A DNA stretch of 18,233 bases from CAZDKK01 sp964506245 (lineage in GTDB: Bacteria; Eisenbacteria; RBG-16-71-46; CAIMUX01; WJJG01): contig CAZDKK010000087.1 in the NCBI GenBank assembly GCA_964506245.1, forward strand, positions 1 to 18,233. The letters are read 5' to 3'. The notes under the pieces are model-generated. The model ran no database searches and was not told where the DNA came from. It saw only the letters and a list, made by a program, of their open reading frames with translations. Below are positions 1-6,647 of the stretch, piece after piece; the first letter of the stretch is position 1, and each line of letters opens with the position of its first letter. A program made the translations under genes and the position numbers.

Positions 1-1039
1 AGCCGAGCCAGCCGAAGATGTCGATGTTGTCCCAGCCTTCCTTGTTGTCGCCGCGGGGCGGGTAGTAGTTGATGCGCACCTTGTGGTAGAGGTCCTTGTA
101 GAGCGTGGGGTAGAGGTGCGGCTGGAGGATCGAGTCGAGCACGCCCAGCTTGCTCTCCTCCTTGGTCTTGAAGGAGTCGGGATCATCCAGGACCTCGCCG
201 TCGCGATTGCCCAGGATGTTGGTGGAGAACCAACCCGAGACACCGAGCAAGCGCGACTTGAAACCCGGGGCCAGGATGGTCTTCATCAGGGTCTGGCCGG
301 TCTTGAAGTCCTTGCCCGCGAGAGGGCACCCCATCTCCTTGGCCAATTCTTCCAGCGCGGGGATGTCGGCGGTGAGGCCGGGCGCGCCGTTGGCGAAGGG
401 GATCCCCTGCGAGATGGCGGCGTAGGCATAGACCATGCTGGGGGCGATGTCGGGGTCATTGCGACGCAGCCCCTCCTCGAAGGCCTTGAGCGTCTGGTGA
501 ACGGGCGCCTCCTTCAGGAAGACCTCCGTGCTCGCGCACCAGATCACGACGACGCGGTCCACACCCGTCTGCTTGCGAAACGCGGCGATGTCCGCCTTGA
601 GCGCCTGGGCCTTGTCCCACAGGGTTCCCTCGCGCTTCACATTCGGGCCATCCAGCTTCTTGACGAAGCGCTGGTCGAAGACAGCCGACATCGGACGGAT
701 CGCCTCCAGCTCGGGGCGGATCTGGTCGAGCAGCGTGCGCTCGAGGACGCCGGCCTTGACCGCGGCCTGGTAGGCGTTGTCGGGGAAGATGTCCCAGCCG
801 CCGAAGACCAGATCGTCCAGCCCGGCCAGCGGGACAAAGTCGCCGATGCGGGGCGAGCGATTCTGATCGCGCCGGCCCAGGCGGATGGTGCCCATCTGCG
901 TGAGCGAACCGATCGGCTCTGCTAGACCCCGGCGGACTGCGATCACCCCGGCCATGAAGGTCGTGGACACGGCCCCCATCCCCGGCGTCAGCACCCCGAG
1001 CTTTCCGTGTGCCGGGGCGATCTCCACTGCCTTGCTCAT
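1..1039 (-). CDS. ino1: myo-inositol-1-phosphate synthase (inositol-3-phosphate synthase), 3' end outside window
   Basis: Makes 1L-myo-inositol 1-phosphate from glucose 6-phosphate with NAD+ as a recycled cofactor (EC 5.5.1.4). This is the first step toward inositol lipids or inositol-derived solutes. The frame is open from the ATG at 1039 to the window edge, giving 346 residues, so roughly the last fifth of a protein of about 440 aa is missing. An N-terminal Rossmann motif (TPGMGAVST, residues 18-26) fits NAD binding. The catalytic-domain signatures FKTGQT (245-250), STNILGNRDG (272-281) and KTKEESKLG (291-299) are typical of the family and supply candidate active-site lysines. The start is fixed by a perfect AAGGAGG (1046-1052 on this strand) six bases upstream. 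It is divergent from a LysR gene, which suggests but does not prove local regulation. Family assignment is confident. The physiological end product cannot be told from this window. Confidence 0.93.
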   Translation of the reverse strand, partial: MSKAVEIAPAHGKLGVLTPGMGAVSTTFMAGVIAVRRGLAEPIGSLTQMGTIRLGRRDQNRSPRIGDFVPLAGLDDLVFGGWDIFPDNAYQAAVKAGVLERTLLDQIRPELEAIRPMSAVFDQRFVKKLDGPNVKREGTLWDKAQALKADIAAFRKQTGVDRVVVIWCASTEVFLKEAPVHQTLKAFEEGLRRNDPDIAPSMVYAYAAISQGIPFANGAPGLTADIPALEELAKEMGCPLAGKDFKTGQTLMKTILAPGFKSRLLGVSGWFSTNILGNRDGEVLDDPDSFKTKEESKLGVLDSILQPHLYPTLYKDLYHKVRINYYPPRGDNKEGWDNIDIFGWLG

Positions 1040-1146
1040 GCTGTACCTCCTTCAGGCGCCGCCGCCGGAGACCGGCCGGCGCGAACGTGGCGGGAGTCGT
1101 TGCCCCCGCAGCAGACTTGTTGGCAATCAGGATGGAGGGTGGGCAA

Positions 1147-1195
1147 GGATAGGAAAAGTTGATATATCTTATCGGAGCCATAAAACAAGATAATG
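1147..1195. promoter_or_regulatory. AT-rich divergent promoter/operator between ino1 and lysR, with a LysR-type box
   Basis: This is the only clearly AT-rich stretch in this part of the window. TTAT-N7-ATAA at 1169-1183 satisfies the T-N11-A consensus of LysR-type operators. TATCTT (1165-1170) and AAGATA (1187-1192) form a second inverted pair around it, and GATATATC (1161-1168) is an 8-bp palindrome. On the plus strand TTGATA (1159-1164) could pair with TAAAAC (1181-1186) as -35/-10. On the minus strand TTGTTT and TATATC lie 16 bases apart. The overlapping promoters and the box fit a regulator that controls itself and ino1. This is inferred from pattern only. Confidence 0.5.
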
Positions 1196-1228
1196 GCGCG
1201 AGGCATGGGCCCGGGGGGGAAGACCGCC

Positions 1229-2149
1229 ATGGATCTCGACGCGTTGCGAACCTTCGTGCTGGCCGTGCAGCTCGGCAGCCTGACGGCGGCCGCGCGGGCG
1301 GTCGCGCGCTCGCAGCCGGCGGTGAGCCTGCAGATCCAGCGGCTGGAGCGCGAGGCGGGCGACCGCCTGCTCGTGCGCCAGGCCCGGGGGGTGCGGCCCA
1401 CCCCGGCCGGGGAGATGCTCTGCGCGCGCGCGCAGGGGATCCTGCGCGCGGCGGACGAGCTGCTCGCCGAGGTGCGCGCCTCCGGGGCCCTCGAGCGGGG
1501 GAGCCTGCGCATCGGGGCGACCGACGTGCTGGCGATCAACCTGCTGCCGCGGGTTCTCGCGCGCTTCCGGCAGCGGCACCCGGGCATCCGCACCGCCGTC
1601 GAGGTCGAGGGGTCGCGCGGGCTCGCCCGCCGGGTCGCTGCCGGCGAGCTGGACCTGGCGCTCGTCACGCTGCCCATCGAGCAGGTCGAACTGCACATGC
1701 GGGAGGTCGATCGGGAGCCGATGCGCTTCGTGGCCGCCCCGGATCATCCGCTGGCCCGCCGGCGCGTGACGCTGGCCCAGCTCGCGGCCGAGCCGATGAT
1801 CCATCATCAGGGCGCGTCGGTGACGCGCCAGGAGGTGACGGCCGTCTTCCGCGTGCACGGCCTGGAGCCGCAGGTCGCCATGGAGGTGAGCTCCCCCGAG
1901 GCGATGAAGGAGCTGGTTGCCCTCGGGCTGGGGATCGCGCCCCTGTCGCGCTCGCAGTTCGCGCGCGAGTGCGCCCAGGGCAAGCTGGTCGCGCTGCGAG
2001 CACCCGACTTCCGGTGCTGGCGGCGCAGCGGTGTGGCGACGCGGGCGGATCTTCTTCCGCGGCGGGTGGTGCGGGCATTCCTCGAGCAGCTCCCCGGCGG
2101 ACGCGGGGCGAGCGAAAAGGGCTCGTCGCGGGCTCAGCCCCCCGCTTGA
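1229..2149 (+). CDS. LysR-family transcriptional regulator
   Basis: DNA-binding regulator of 306 aa. The N-terminal winged helix-turn-helix spans about residues 1-60 (MDLDALRTFV, then the AARAVARSQPAVSLQIQRLE recognition region). A two-lobed effector-binding domain spans about 88-290, with typical phrases such as GSLRIGATD and LVALGLGIAPL. I chose the ATG at 1229 because the LysR fold normally begins exactly there and a purine-rich GGGGGGA lies just upstream. An in-frame ATG at 1193 would add 12 residues but lacks a good ribosome site. It is transcribed away from ino1 through a shared promoter island containing a T-N11-A box, the usual arrangement for a LysR regulator and its target. The effector is unknown. 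The C-terminus is Ala/Ser/Gln-rich and ends within a 29-bp tandem repeat. Confidence 0.93.
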   Translation: MDLDALRTFVLAVQLGSLTAAARAVARSQPAVSLQIQRLEREAGDRLLVRQARGVRPTPAGEMLCARAQGILRAADELLAEVRASGALERGSLRIGATDVLAINLLPRVLARFRQRHPGIRTAVEVEGSRGLARRVAAGELDLALVTLPIEQVELHMREVDREPMRFVAAPDHPLARRRVTLAQLAAEPMIHHQGASVTRQEVTAVFRVHGLEPQVAMEVSSPEAMKELVALGLGIAPLSRSQFARECAQGKLVALRAPDFRCWRRSGVATRADLLPRRVVRAFLEQLPGGRGASEKGSSRAQPPA

Positions 2150-2204
2150 GGCCCGCAGCAGCGCTGTCGCGCGACTGAGGCCCCCGACAGCGCTGTCGCG
2201 CGGT
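2147..2204. repeat. two-copy 29-bp tandem repeat in convergent gap
   Basis: The first copy begins with the TGA stop codon of the LysR gene (2147-2175) and the second follows directly (2176-2204), matching at 24 of 29 positions. The shared 15-base core CAGCGCTGTCGCGCG lies at 2159-2173 and 2188-2202. Copy two contains the perfect 12-bp palindrome GACAGCGCTGTC (2186-2197). It sits between convergent genes, so it may fold and limit read-through in both directions, but there is no T-tract. A shortened third unit may follow at 2205-2212. Confidence 0.7.
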
Positions 2205-2211
2205 CGAAGCC

Positions 2212-3444
2212 CTAGCTGACGAAACCGGGCGCGCCTTCGGCCCTGGCGGCCTCGCGCTTCTCCTGGTAGACGCGCAGGCCCTCGGAGACAACCTTCACCG
2301 CCCGGCGCAAGTGTTCTTCTCTTAGCACGTAAGCGATTCGGACCTCGCTGTGCCCTGCCCCGGGTGTCGCGTAGAAGCCGTTGCCGGGGGCCATCATCGT
2401 CGTTTCGCCCTCGAGGCTGAAGTCGGTCAGCATCCAGCGGACGAAGTCCTCGGCGTCGGGGATGGGCAGCTTGGGCATCGCGTAGAACGCCCCCTGCGGC
2501 ACGTGGCAGACGACCCCTGGAATGCGGGCCAGCTCCTCCATGAGCACGTCCCGGCGGTGGCGATACTCCACCAGGACCTCGTCGAAATAGGAGGGCGGCA
2601 GGGCGTAGGCGGCCGCGCCCATCACCTGCCCCAGCGTGGGGGGCGAGAGCCGGGCCTGGGCGAACTTCATGGCGCTGGCGATGAGCTGGGGATTGCGCGC
2701 AACCATGCAGCCGACGCGGGCGCCGCAGGCGCTGAAGCGCTTGGAAATGCTGTCCACCATGATCGCCCGATCCGCGATTTCCGGGAAGCCGAGGATCGAC
2801 AGCGGGCGCTCGGCGGCGTAGCAGAACTCGCGATAGACCTCGTCGGCGATGAGCACCAGGTCGTGCTTGCGCGCGATCTCCACCAGGGTGCCCAGCTCCT
2901 CGCGCGTGTACACCCGCCCGGTCGGGTTGCTGGGGTTGCACAGGATGATCGCCCGCGTGCGCGGCCCCAGGCGGGATTCGAGTTCTGCTCGAGACGGAAG
3001 AGCGTAGCCGTTTTCCGGGTGAGAGGTTACGGGAACGACCTTGACGCCCAGAAGGGCGGCGTAGCCGTTGTAGTTGGCGTAGAAGGGCTCGGAGATGATC
3101 ACCTCGTCGCCCGGGTCGCACACCGTCGCCATGGCGAAGAGGATCGCCTCGCTGCCCGCCGTGGTGACCAGCAAGTGCTCCGGGGCGACCTCGTGGCCCC
3201 ACCGCCGGTAGTAGGCGATCAGGGCCTGCCGGAAGGCCGGGATCCCGCCCGAGGGGCTGTAGTCGAGCACCTCGATCTTGGCCTTCCGGATCGCGTCCCA
3301 CATGGCCTGGGGCGTGGGGATGTCGGGCTGGCCGATGTTCAGGTGGTAGACGTGGATCCCACGGCGCTTGGCGGCGTCGGCCAACGGCACGAGCTTGCGA
3401 ATGGGTGAGGGCGGGGCCGTCTGCGCGCGTTGCGATAGGTGCAT
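2212..3444 (-). CDS. class I/II PLP-dependent aminotransferase (aspartate aminotransferase-like)
   Basis: Fold-type I aminotransferase of 410 aa, likely moving amino groups between an amino acid (aspartate, aromatic or similar) and 2-oxoglutarate in the cytoplasm. Visible landmarks are HLNIGQPDI (34-42), the substrate-side loop DYSPSGG (61-67), CNPSNPTG (169-176) with its cofactor-contacting Asn, ADEVYREF (200-207) with the Asp that pairs with the pyridine nitrogen, the Schiff-base Lys235 in SISKRFSACGARVG, and Arg369 in SEVRIAY, which binds the substrate carboxylate. All key residues are present, so it should be active. Start ATG 3444 has GGGAGG seven bases upstream. It lies 25 bases downstream of the DUF3467 gene on the same strand, so the two are probably co-transcribed. 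The exact amino acid specificity cannot be read from the sequence. Confidence 0.93.
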   Translation of the reverse strand: MHLSQRAQTAPPSPIRKLVPLADAAKRRGIHVYHLNIGQPDIPTPQAMWDAIRKAKIEVLDYSPSGGIPAFRQALIAYYRRWGHEVAPEHLLVTTAGSEAILFAMATVCDPGDEVIISEPFYANYNGYAALLGVKVVPVTSHPENGYALPSRAELESRLGPRTRAIILCNPSNPTGRVYTREELGTLVEIARKHDLVLIADEVYREFCYAAERPLSILGFPEIADRAIMVDSISKRFSACGARVGCMVARNPQLIASAMKFAQARLSPPTLGQVMGAAAYALPPSYFDEVLVEYRHRRDVLMEELARIPGVVCHVPQGAFYAMPKLPIPDAEDFVRWMLTDFSLEGETTMMAPGNGFYATPGAGHSEVRIAYVLREEHLRRAVKVVSEGLRVYQEKREAARAEGAPGFVS

Positions 3445-3469
3445 CCAGGACCTCCCAGCTCAAGAAGCG

Positions 3470-3823
3470 CTATTTGAAGCCGATCTCCCTAGAAGGCTCC
3501 GGCATGCCGGAAACCGGGATTTTTCCGTGCTTTTCCTCGTAGGCCTGCAGGTTGCGCTGCAGCACCTCCCGCAGGGACGTCGCGTTCTGCGGGGTCATGA
3601 TGATGCGCGCGTAGACCTTGGCCTTCGGGATGCCGGGGAGCATCCGCGCGAAGTCCAGGATGAACTCGGAGGCGGAGTGGCTGACCAGAACCAGGTTGGA
3701 GTAGATGCCCTCGGCCTCCTGCTCGCCGAGCTGGACCTGGACCTGCGTGGTCGGGCGCGCCACCGTCGGCTGCGCCCCTTTGGCATCGGCGTTCTCGCCG
3801 GATCCACGACCGAGCAGTCCCAT
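3470..3823 (-). CDS. DUF3467 domain protein
   Basis: Small protein of 117 aa whose residues 28-103 match the DUF3467 pattern: VQVQLGEQEAEGIYSN, SHSASEFILDFARMLPGIPKAKV, RIIMTPQNA and a final NLQAYEEKHGKI. The function of the family is not established; it is usually a small soluble cytoplasmic protein. The first 25 residues are low-complexity and not conserved. I chose the ATG at 3823 because AAGGAGGG lies 11 bases upstream; an in-frame ATG at 3868 has no good ribosome site. It precedes the aminotransferase by 25 bases and is divergent from the kinase-like gene, with only 68 bases between the two starts. No promoter is obvious in that GC-rich gap. Confidence 0.88.
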   Translation of the reverse strand: MGLLGRGSGENADAKGAQPTVARPTTQVQVQLGEQEAEGIYSNLVLVSHSASEFILDFARMLPGIPKAKVYARIIMTPQNATSLREVLQRNLQAYEEKHGKIPVSGMPEPSREIGFK

Positions 3824-3891
3824 CTTTCCGCTGCCCTCCTTCAGCTCATGCCGCGGCGGCGGAGCCATCTCTGTCCGGGGGGAGTGTGCGC

Positions 3892-5826
3892 ATGACACCA
3901 CGTCCAGGTGACCCTGCCCGCCACGGTGGTCCTCAATCCTCGCTGCCGGCGGGCAACAAGCATACCAGAGAAGAAGGCGCTCCGGACAGGGAATTGTCCC
4001 TGCAGCGGGTGGCCCTCGCGCTGCACCTGGCCGCCGACGCGCCCGCACTGTGGAGTATCGCGCTGCCGGCGCTGACCGACGCCAGCGGATTGGGCCACCC
4101 CGCGGCGCTGCTCTTCCTGGTCGACGAGGAGCGAGCGGAGCTGCGCGGCCGGTGGCTGGGGCCGGCGCTGGGATCGGCCGATCAGCAGGCGGTCCGCCTG
4201 GAAGCTTTCCGCGCGCTGCGCATCGCGCTCGACGTGGGGGCCGAGTACCCGCTCGTCAAGGCACTGCGGGCGAAGTCGCTGCTGGAGATCTCGAGTGACG
4301 AAGAGCCGCTCCTGCGCGACTTCCTGAGGGCGTGGCCCGAACAGCCGGCCCGCGCATTGCTGCTGCCGCTGCGCGGCCAGGACCGGGCCGTGGGCGTGCT
4401 GGCCCTCGGCGCTCCGGCGCGGGAGGCACACCCCGGCGCGGACGACCCCGCCGCGGCCGAGTTCCTCGCCGGCCATCTCGGGCTGGCGCTGGAGCGGCGG
4501 CTGCTGGCGGTCGCACATGCCGGCCAGCGAAGAGCCCTGGAGGCCCTGGAGAGCGGCGTGTCAACCCTCCTGGCCGGCAACAACCTGGCCGACGCGCTGC
4601 TGGCCGCGACGCAGGTGGCGGCGCGGGCCACGCGGGGTTGCCGCAGCCTGGCCTGGACCTATGCGGAGTCGACGCGTGAGTTGACCCTGGCCGCCCAGCA
4701 CGTGGCATCGTCCCACGCGGGCGGGGTGCTCGACGCTGCCCAGCCCCGCTTCCACGAGATCGCGCGCATCTGCGCACACCGGGGCGGGGCGCTGCTCTAC
4801 CCCGACCTGCGCGAGGTACCCGAGTTGGAGCTTGGCAGCTTGCCCGCGCCACTGCCGGCGGTGGCCGTGCCGCTGTCGGCGTTCGGCGAGATCGTCGGCG
4901 TGCTGGCAGTGCTCGAGCGTTCACCCGAGGGTGAGGCCCAGCCAGAGCCGTTCACCCAGGCGGATGAGGATTGCCTGCGTGTGATCGCAGCCGTGGCGGC
5001 CCTGGCGGTCAAGACGGCGCGGCTGCAGGAGGGCCTGCGGGAGGCGGAGACCAGCCTGCGTGAGGCCCAACGCGCCCTGGTCGAGGCCGAGCGCCTGGCC
5101 TCGCTGGGCGAGCTGAGCGGGAAGCTGGTCGACGAGCTACGCAGCCCGGTCGCCGCCATCGCGAGCTTCGCCCGCCGGGTCGAGCGGCGACTGCAGCGCG
5201 GAGACGCCAACCGGGACGACATCGCCACCATCTGCCGCGAGGCAACGCGGCTGGAGGATCTGCTGGCGCAGCAGGCGCAGGTCAGCCGGCCGGCCAAGCT
5301 GCGGCTGTCGATGCAGCCGATCACGCGCTGTGTGCACGAGGCGGTGGCATTGATTCGCGGGGAGCTGGGGGGGCGGGGGGTCTTCCTCGAGGAGACGTAC
5401 GCCGATCAGATGCCCGAGCTACTCCTCGACGGGGACCGGATCCGCCACATCGTGCTCAACATTCTGCGCAGCTCGCTCGCGGCTGTGACCGACGGCGACA
5501 CGATCCGCATCGAGACGCTGCGCGAGGGCGACCGCGTGCTGCTCGAGATCGCACACACGGGCGCCCAGGTGCCCGGGGAGATCCTGGAGCAGCTCTTCGT
5601 GCCCTTTGCCACGGCCGGACCGGCCGGAGCCGGACTGGGGCTGGCGATCGCGCACCAGGTCATCAAGGAGCACGGTGGGGAGATCAGCGTACGGACCGAG
5701 GGCGACTGGGGCGCGATCTTCACGATCAGCCTGCCCATCCGGGCCAACCAGGAACGGCGTCGCGCCGGGGAGAGGCGGGCCAGTCGCGACCGGCGGCGCA
5801 ACCGGCGCGGAGAGGAGGCGGCGTGA
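3892..5826 (+). CDS. double-GAF sensor with degenerate histidine-kinase core (predicted pseudokinase)
   Basis: Soluble protein of 644 aa with no membrane segment. Two GAF-like domains (about 40-205 and 215-370) are followed by a coiled coil (about 370-405), a DHp-like helix pair (about 405-470), an HATPase_c-like domain (about 480-615) and a strongly basic tail. The kinase boxes align clearly but lack key residues. The H-box reads LVDELRSPVAAI with Asp414 where the phosphoacceptor His belongs. In the N-box (NILRSS) Ser527 replaces the Mg2+-binding Asn. The G1 box reads AHTGAQVP, with His555 in place of the adenine-contacting Asp and Gln559 in place of Gly. The F box (LFVPF) and G2 box (GAGLGLAI) remain. 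Autophosphorylation is therefore unlikely, and a ligand-sensing or scaffold role is inferred. ATG 3892 is preferred to GTG 3886 because GGGGGGAG lies seven bases upstream. Its stop overlaps the next gene. Confidence 0.88.
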   Translation: MTPRPGDPARHGGPQSSLPAGNKHTREEGAPDRELSLQRVALALHLAADAPALWSIALPALTDASGLGHPAALLFLVDEERAELRGRWLGPALGSADQQAVRLEAFRALRIALDVGAEYPLVKALRAKSLLEISSDEEPLLRDFLRAWPEQPARALLLPLRGQDRAVGVLALGAPAREAHPGADDPAAAEFLAGHLGLALERRLLAVAHAGQRRALEALESGVSTLLAGNNLADALLAATQVAARATRGCRSLAWTYAESTRELTLAAQHVASSHAGGVLDAAQPRFHEIARICAHRGGALLYPDLREVPELELGSLPAPLPAVAVPLSAFGEIVGVLAVLERSPEGEAQPEPFTQADEDCLRVIAAVAALAVKTARLQEGLREAETSLREAQRALVEAERLASLGELSGKLVDELRSPVAAIASFARRVERRLQRGDANRDDIATICREATRLEDLLAQQAQVSRPAKLRLSMQPITRCVHEAVALIRGELGGRGVFLEETYADQMPELLLDGDRIRHIVLNILRSSLAAVTDGDTIRIETLREGDRVLLEIAHTGAQVPGEILEQLFVPFATAGPAGAGLGLAIAHQVIKEHGGEISVRTEGDWGAIFTISLPIRANQERRRAGERRASRDRRRNRRGEEAA

Positions 5827-6260
5827 GGCAGTCGGGTGCTGGGAACGTTCGGTCGCGCGCAACGCGCGAAGGCCGCGGCCCGCGGGTGCTCATGGTCGAA
5901 GACGACGCCTCGCTGCGCGAGCTGTACGGCACGCTGCTGGGGGAGGCGGGCTACGACGTCGAATGCGTGGCCACCGGGGCCGAGGCGGTCCGCCGCAGCG
6001 CCAGCGGCCCGGCGCTGGATGCGCTGATCGTGGACATCCAGCTCGAGGATATCGATGGGTTGACGGTGGCGCGCCAGATCCTGGAGAGGCAGCCGGGCCT
6101 GCCGGTGGTGATCCACTCGGCCTTTCCCGACTACAAGAAGGACTTCGGCGCATGGTGCGCCGATGCCTTTGTCGTCAAGTCCACGGACTGCGCGGCGCTG
6201 GCCCGCTGCCTGGACCGCGTGCTCGACCAGCGCCGAGCGGCGGTGCAAAATCCCCGTTGA
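5823..6260 (+). CDS. single-domain response regulator (receiver only)
   Basis: CheY-like receiver of 145 aa with no output domain. The acidic pocket Glu26-Asp27-Asp28 (VEDD), phosphoacceptor Asp71 (LIVDIQLEDIDG), Ser99 in the Thr/Ser position (VVIHSA) and Lys119 (FVVKS) are all present, so it should accept a phosphoryl group. The DYKKDF...W.ADAF.VKS phrasing recurs in many stand-alone receivers. The GTG start overlaps the upstream TGA (GTGA), with GAGAGGAGG just before it, indicating translational coupling to the GAF/kinase-like protein. Because that neighbour seems unable to phosphorylate itself, the phosphate donor must be another kinase or a small molecule, or the receiver acts with the neighbour in another way. 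The first 20 residues are a nonconserved basic leader. Its TGA overlaps the -35 of the tRNA promoter. Confidence 0.92.
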   Translation: MRQSGAGNVRSRATREGRGPRVLMVEDDASLRELYGTLLGEAGYDVECVATGAEAVRRSASGPALDALIVDIQLEDIDGLTVARQILERQPGLPVVIHSAFPDYKKDFGAWCADAFVVKSTDCAALARCLDRVLDQRRAAVQNPR

Positions 6261-6286
6261 CCGCCGGGGGCGCGAGCGCGTAAGAC
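6257..6286 (+). promoter_or_regulatory. candidate sigma70 promoter for the tRNA-Phe/tRNA-Thr unit
   Basis: TTGACC (6257-6262) and TAAGAC (6281-6286) are separated by 18 bases and placed so that transcription would start about 10 bases before tRNA-Phe. The -35 overlaps the response regulator stop codon. Confidence 0.5.
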
Positions 6287-6302
6287 TTTCTTTTGCTCAT
6301 GA

Positions 6303-6375
6303 GCAGCCCTAGCTCAGTTGGTAGAGCACGTGACTGAAAATCACGGGGTCCCCAGTTCAACTCTGGGGGGCTGCA
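6303..6375 (+). tRNA. tRNA-Phe (anticodon GAA)
   Basis: Complete 73-base cloverleaf with standard arm lengths. The acceptor GCAGCCC pairs with GGGCTGC, the D-stem is GCTC/GAGC, and the anticodon stem is CGTGA/TCACG around loop CTGAAAA, giving anticodon GAA at 6336-6338. The T-arm is CCAG-type with loop TTCAACT, and the discriminator is A. CCA is not encoded, so it must be added by a nucleotidyltransferase. Confidence 0.97.
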
Positions 6376-6390
6376 CAGCGGTTGATCTGG

Positions 6391-6417
6391 ACCCTCCGGC
6401 CCCCGTGGCCGGAGGGT
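6391..6417 (+). terminator. inter-tRNA hairpin
   Basis: An 11-bp perfect stem (ACCCTCCGGCC with GGCCGGAGGGT) closes a five-base loop, and only two T follow. It may be a weak terminator, or a processing or stabilising element between the two tRNAs. Confidence 0.5.
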
Positions 6418-6421
6418 TCCT

Positions 6422-6494
6422 GCCGATGTAGCTCAGCTGGTAGAGCAGCGCATTCGTAATGCGCAGGTCCTCGGTTCGAATCCGAGCATCGGCT
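6422..6494 (+). tRNA. tRNA-Thr (anticodon CGT)
   Basis: Complete 73-base cloverleaf. The acceptor GCCGATG pairs with CATCGGC, the D-stem is GCTC/GAGC, and the anticodon stem GCGCA/TGCGC encloses loop TTCGTAA, giving anticodon CGT, which reads ACG. The T-arm CTCGG/CCGAG has loop TTCGAAT and the discriminator is T. CCA is not encoded. It follows tRNA-Phe by 46 bases on the same strand. Confidence 0.97.
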
Positions 6495-6501
6495 CCGGCA
6501 T

Positions 6502-6537
6502 GCGGCGGCGCCCACAGCGGGTGCCGCCGTTGCTTTC
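6502..6537 (+). terminator. rho-independent-type terminator after tRNA-Thr
   Basis: The stem GGCGGCGCCC (6504-6513) pairs with GGGTGCCGCC (6519-6528) around loop ACAGC, with one further C-G pair outside. It is followed by the T-rich GTTGCTTTC. This fits the end of the tRNA transcript. Confidence 0.65.
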
Positions 6538-6543
6538 TCGGGC

Positions 6544-6582
6544 CCCACGCGCCTCGTGCGAAAGCGGCTGTCCCACGCGCCT
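6544..6582. repeat. 11-bp direct repeat upstream of the hexose mutase
   Basis: CCCACGCGCCT occurs at 6544-6554 and again at 6572-6582, between the tRNA terminator and the mutase start. It could be a paired operator or chance in GC-rich DNA. A weak -10-like TAGGGT follows at 6593-6598. Confidence 0.3.
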
Positions 6583-6647
6583 ACCCGGGTGCTAGGGTGC
6601 GCCTGGACCCCGCGGTGCGCACGCGGGGGGAGGAGGGACCCGAGGCG

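Noticed and set aside
1169..3463. A long minus-strand open frame spanning the LysR gene and the aminotransferase
   Set aside because: It reads in a different frame from the clearly conserved aminotransferase and antisense to LysR. The protein is Arg/Pro/Gly/Ala-rich with no recognisable domain, as expected for a shadow frame in GC-rich DNA.
3824..4048. N-terminal extension of the DUF3467 gene to 4048
   Set aside because: It would overlap the start of the divergent GAF protein, and its residues are low-complexity. ATG 3823 has a proper ribosome site.
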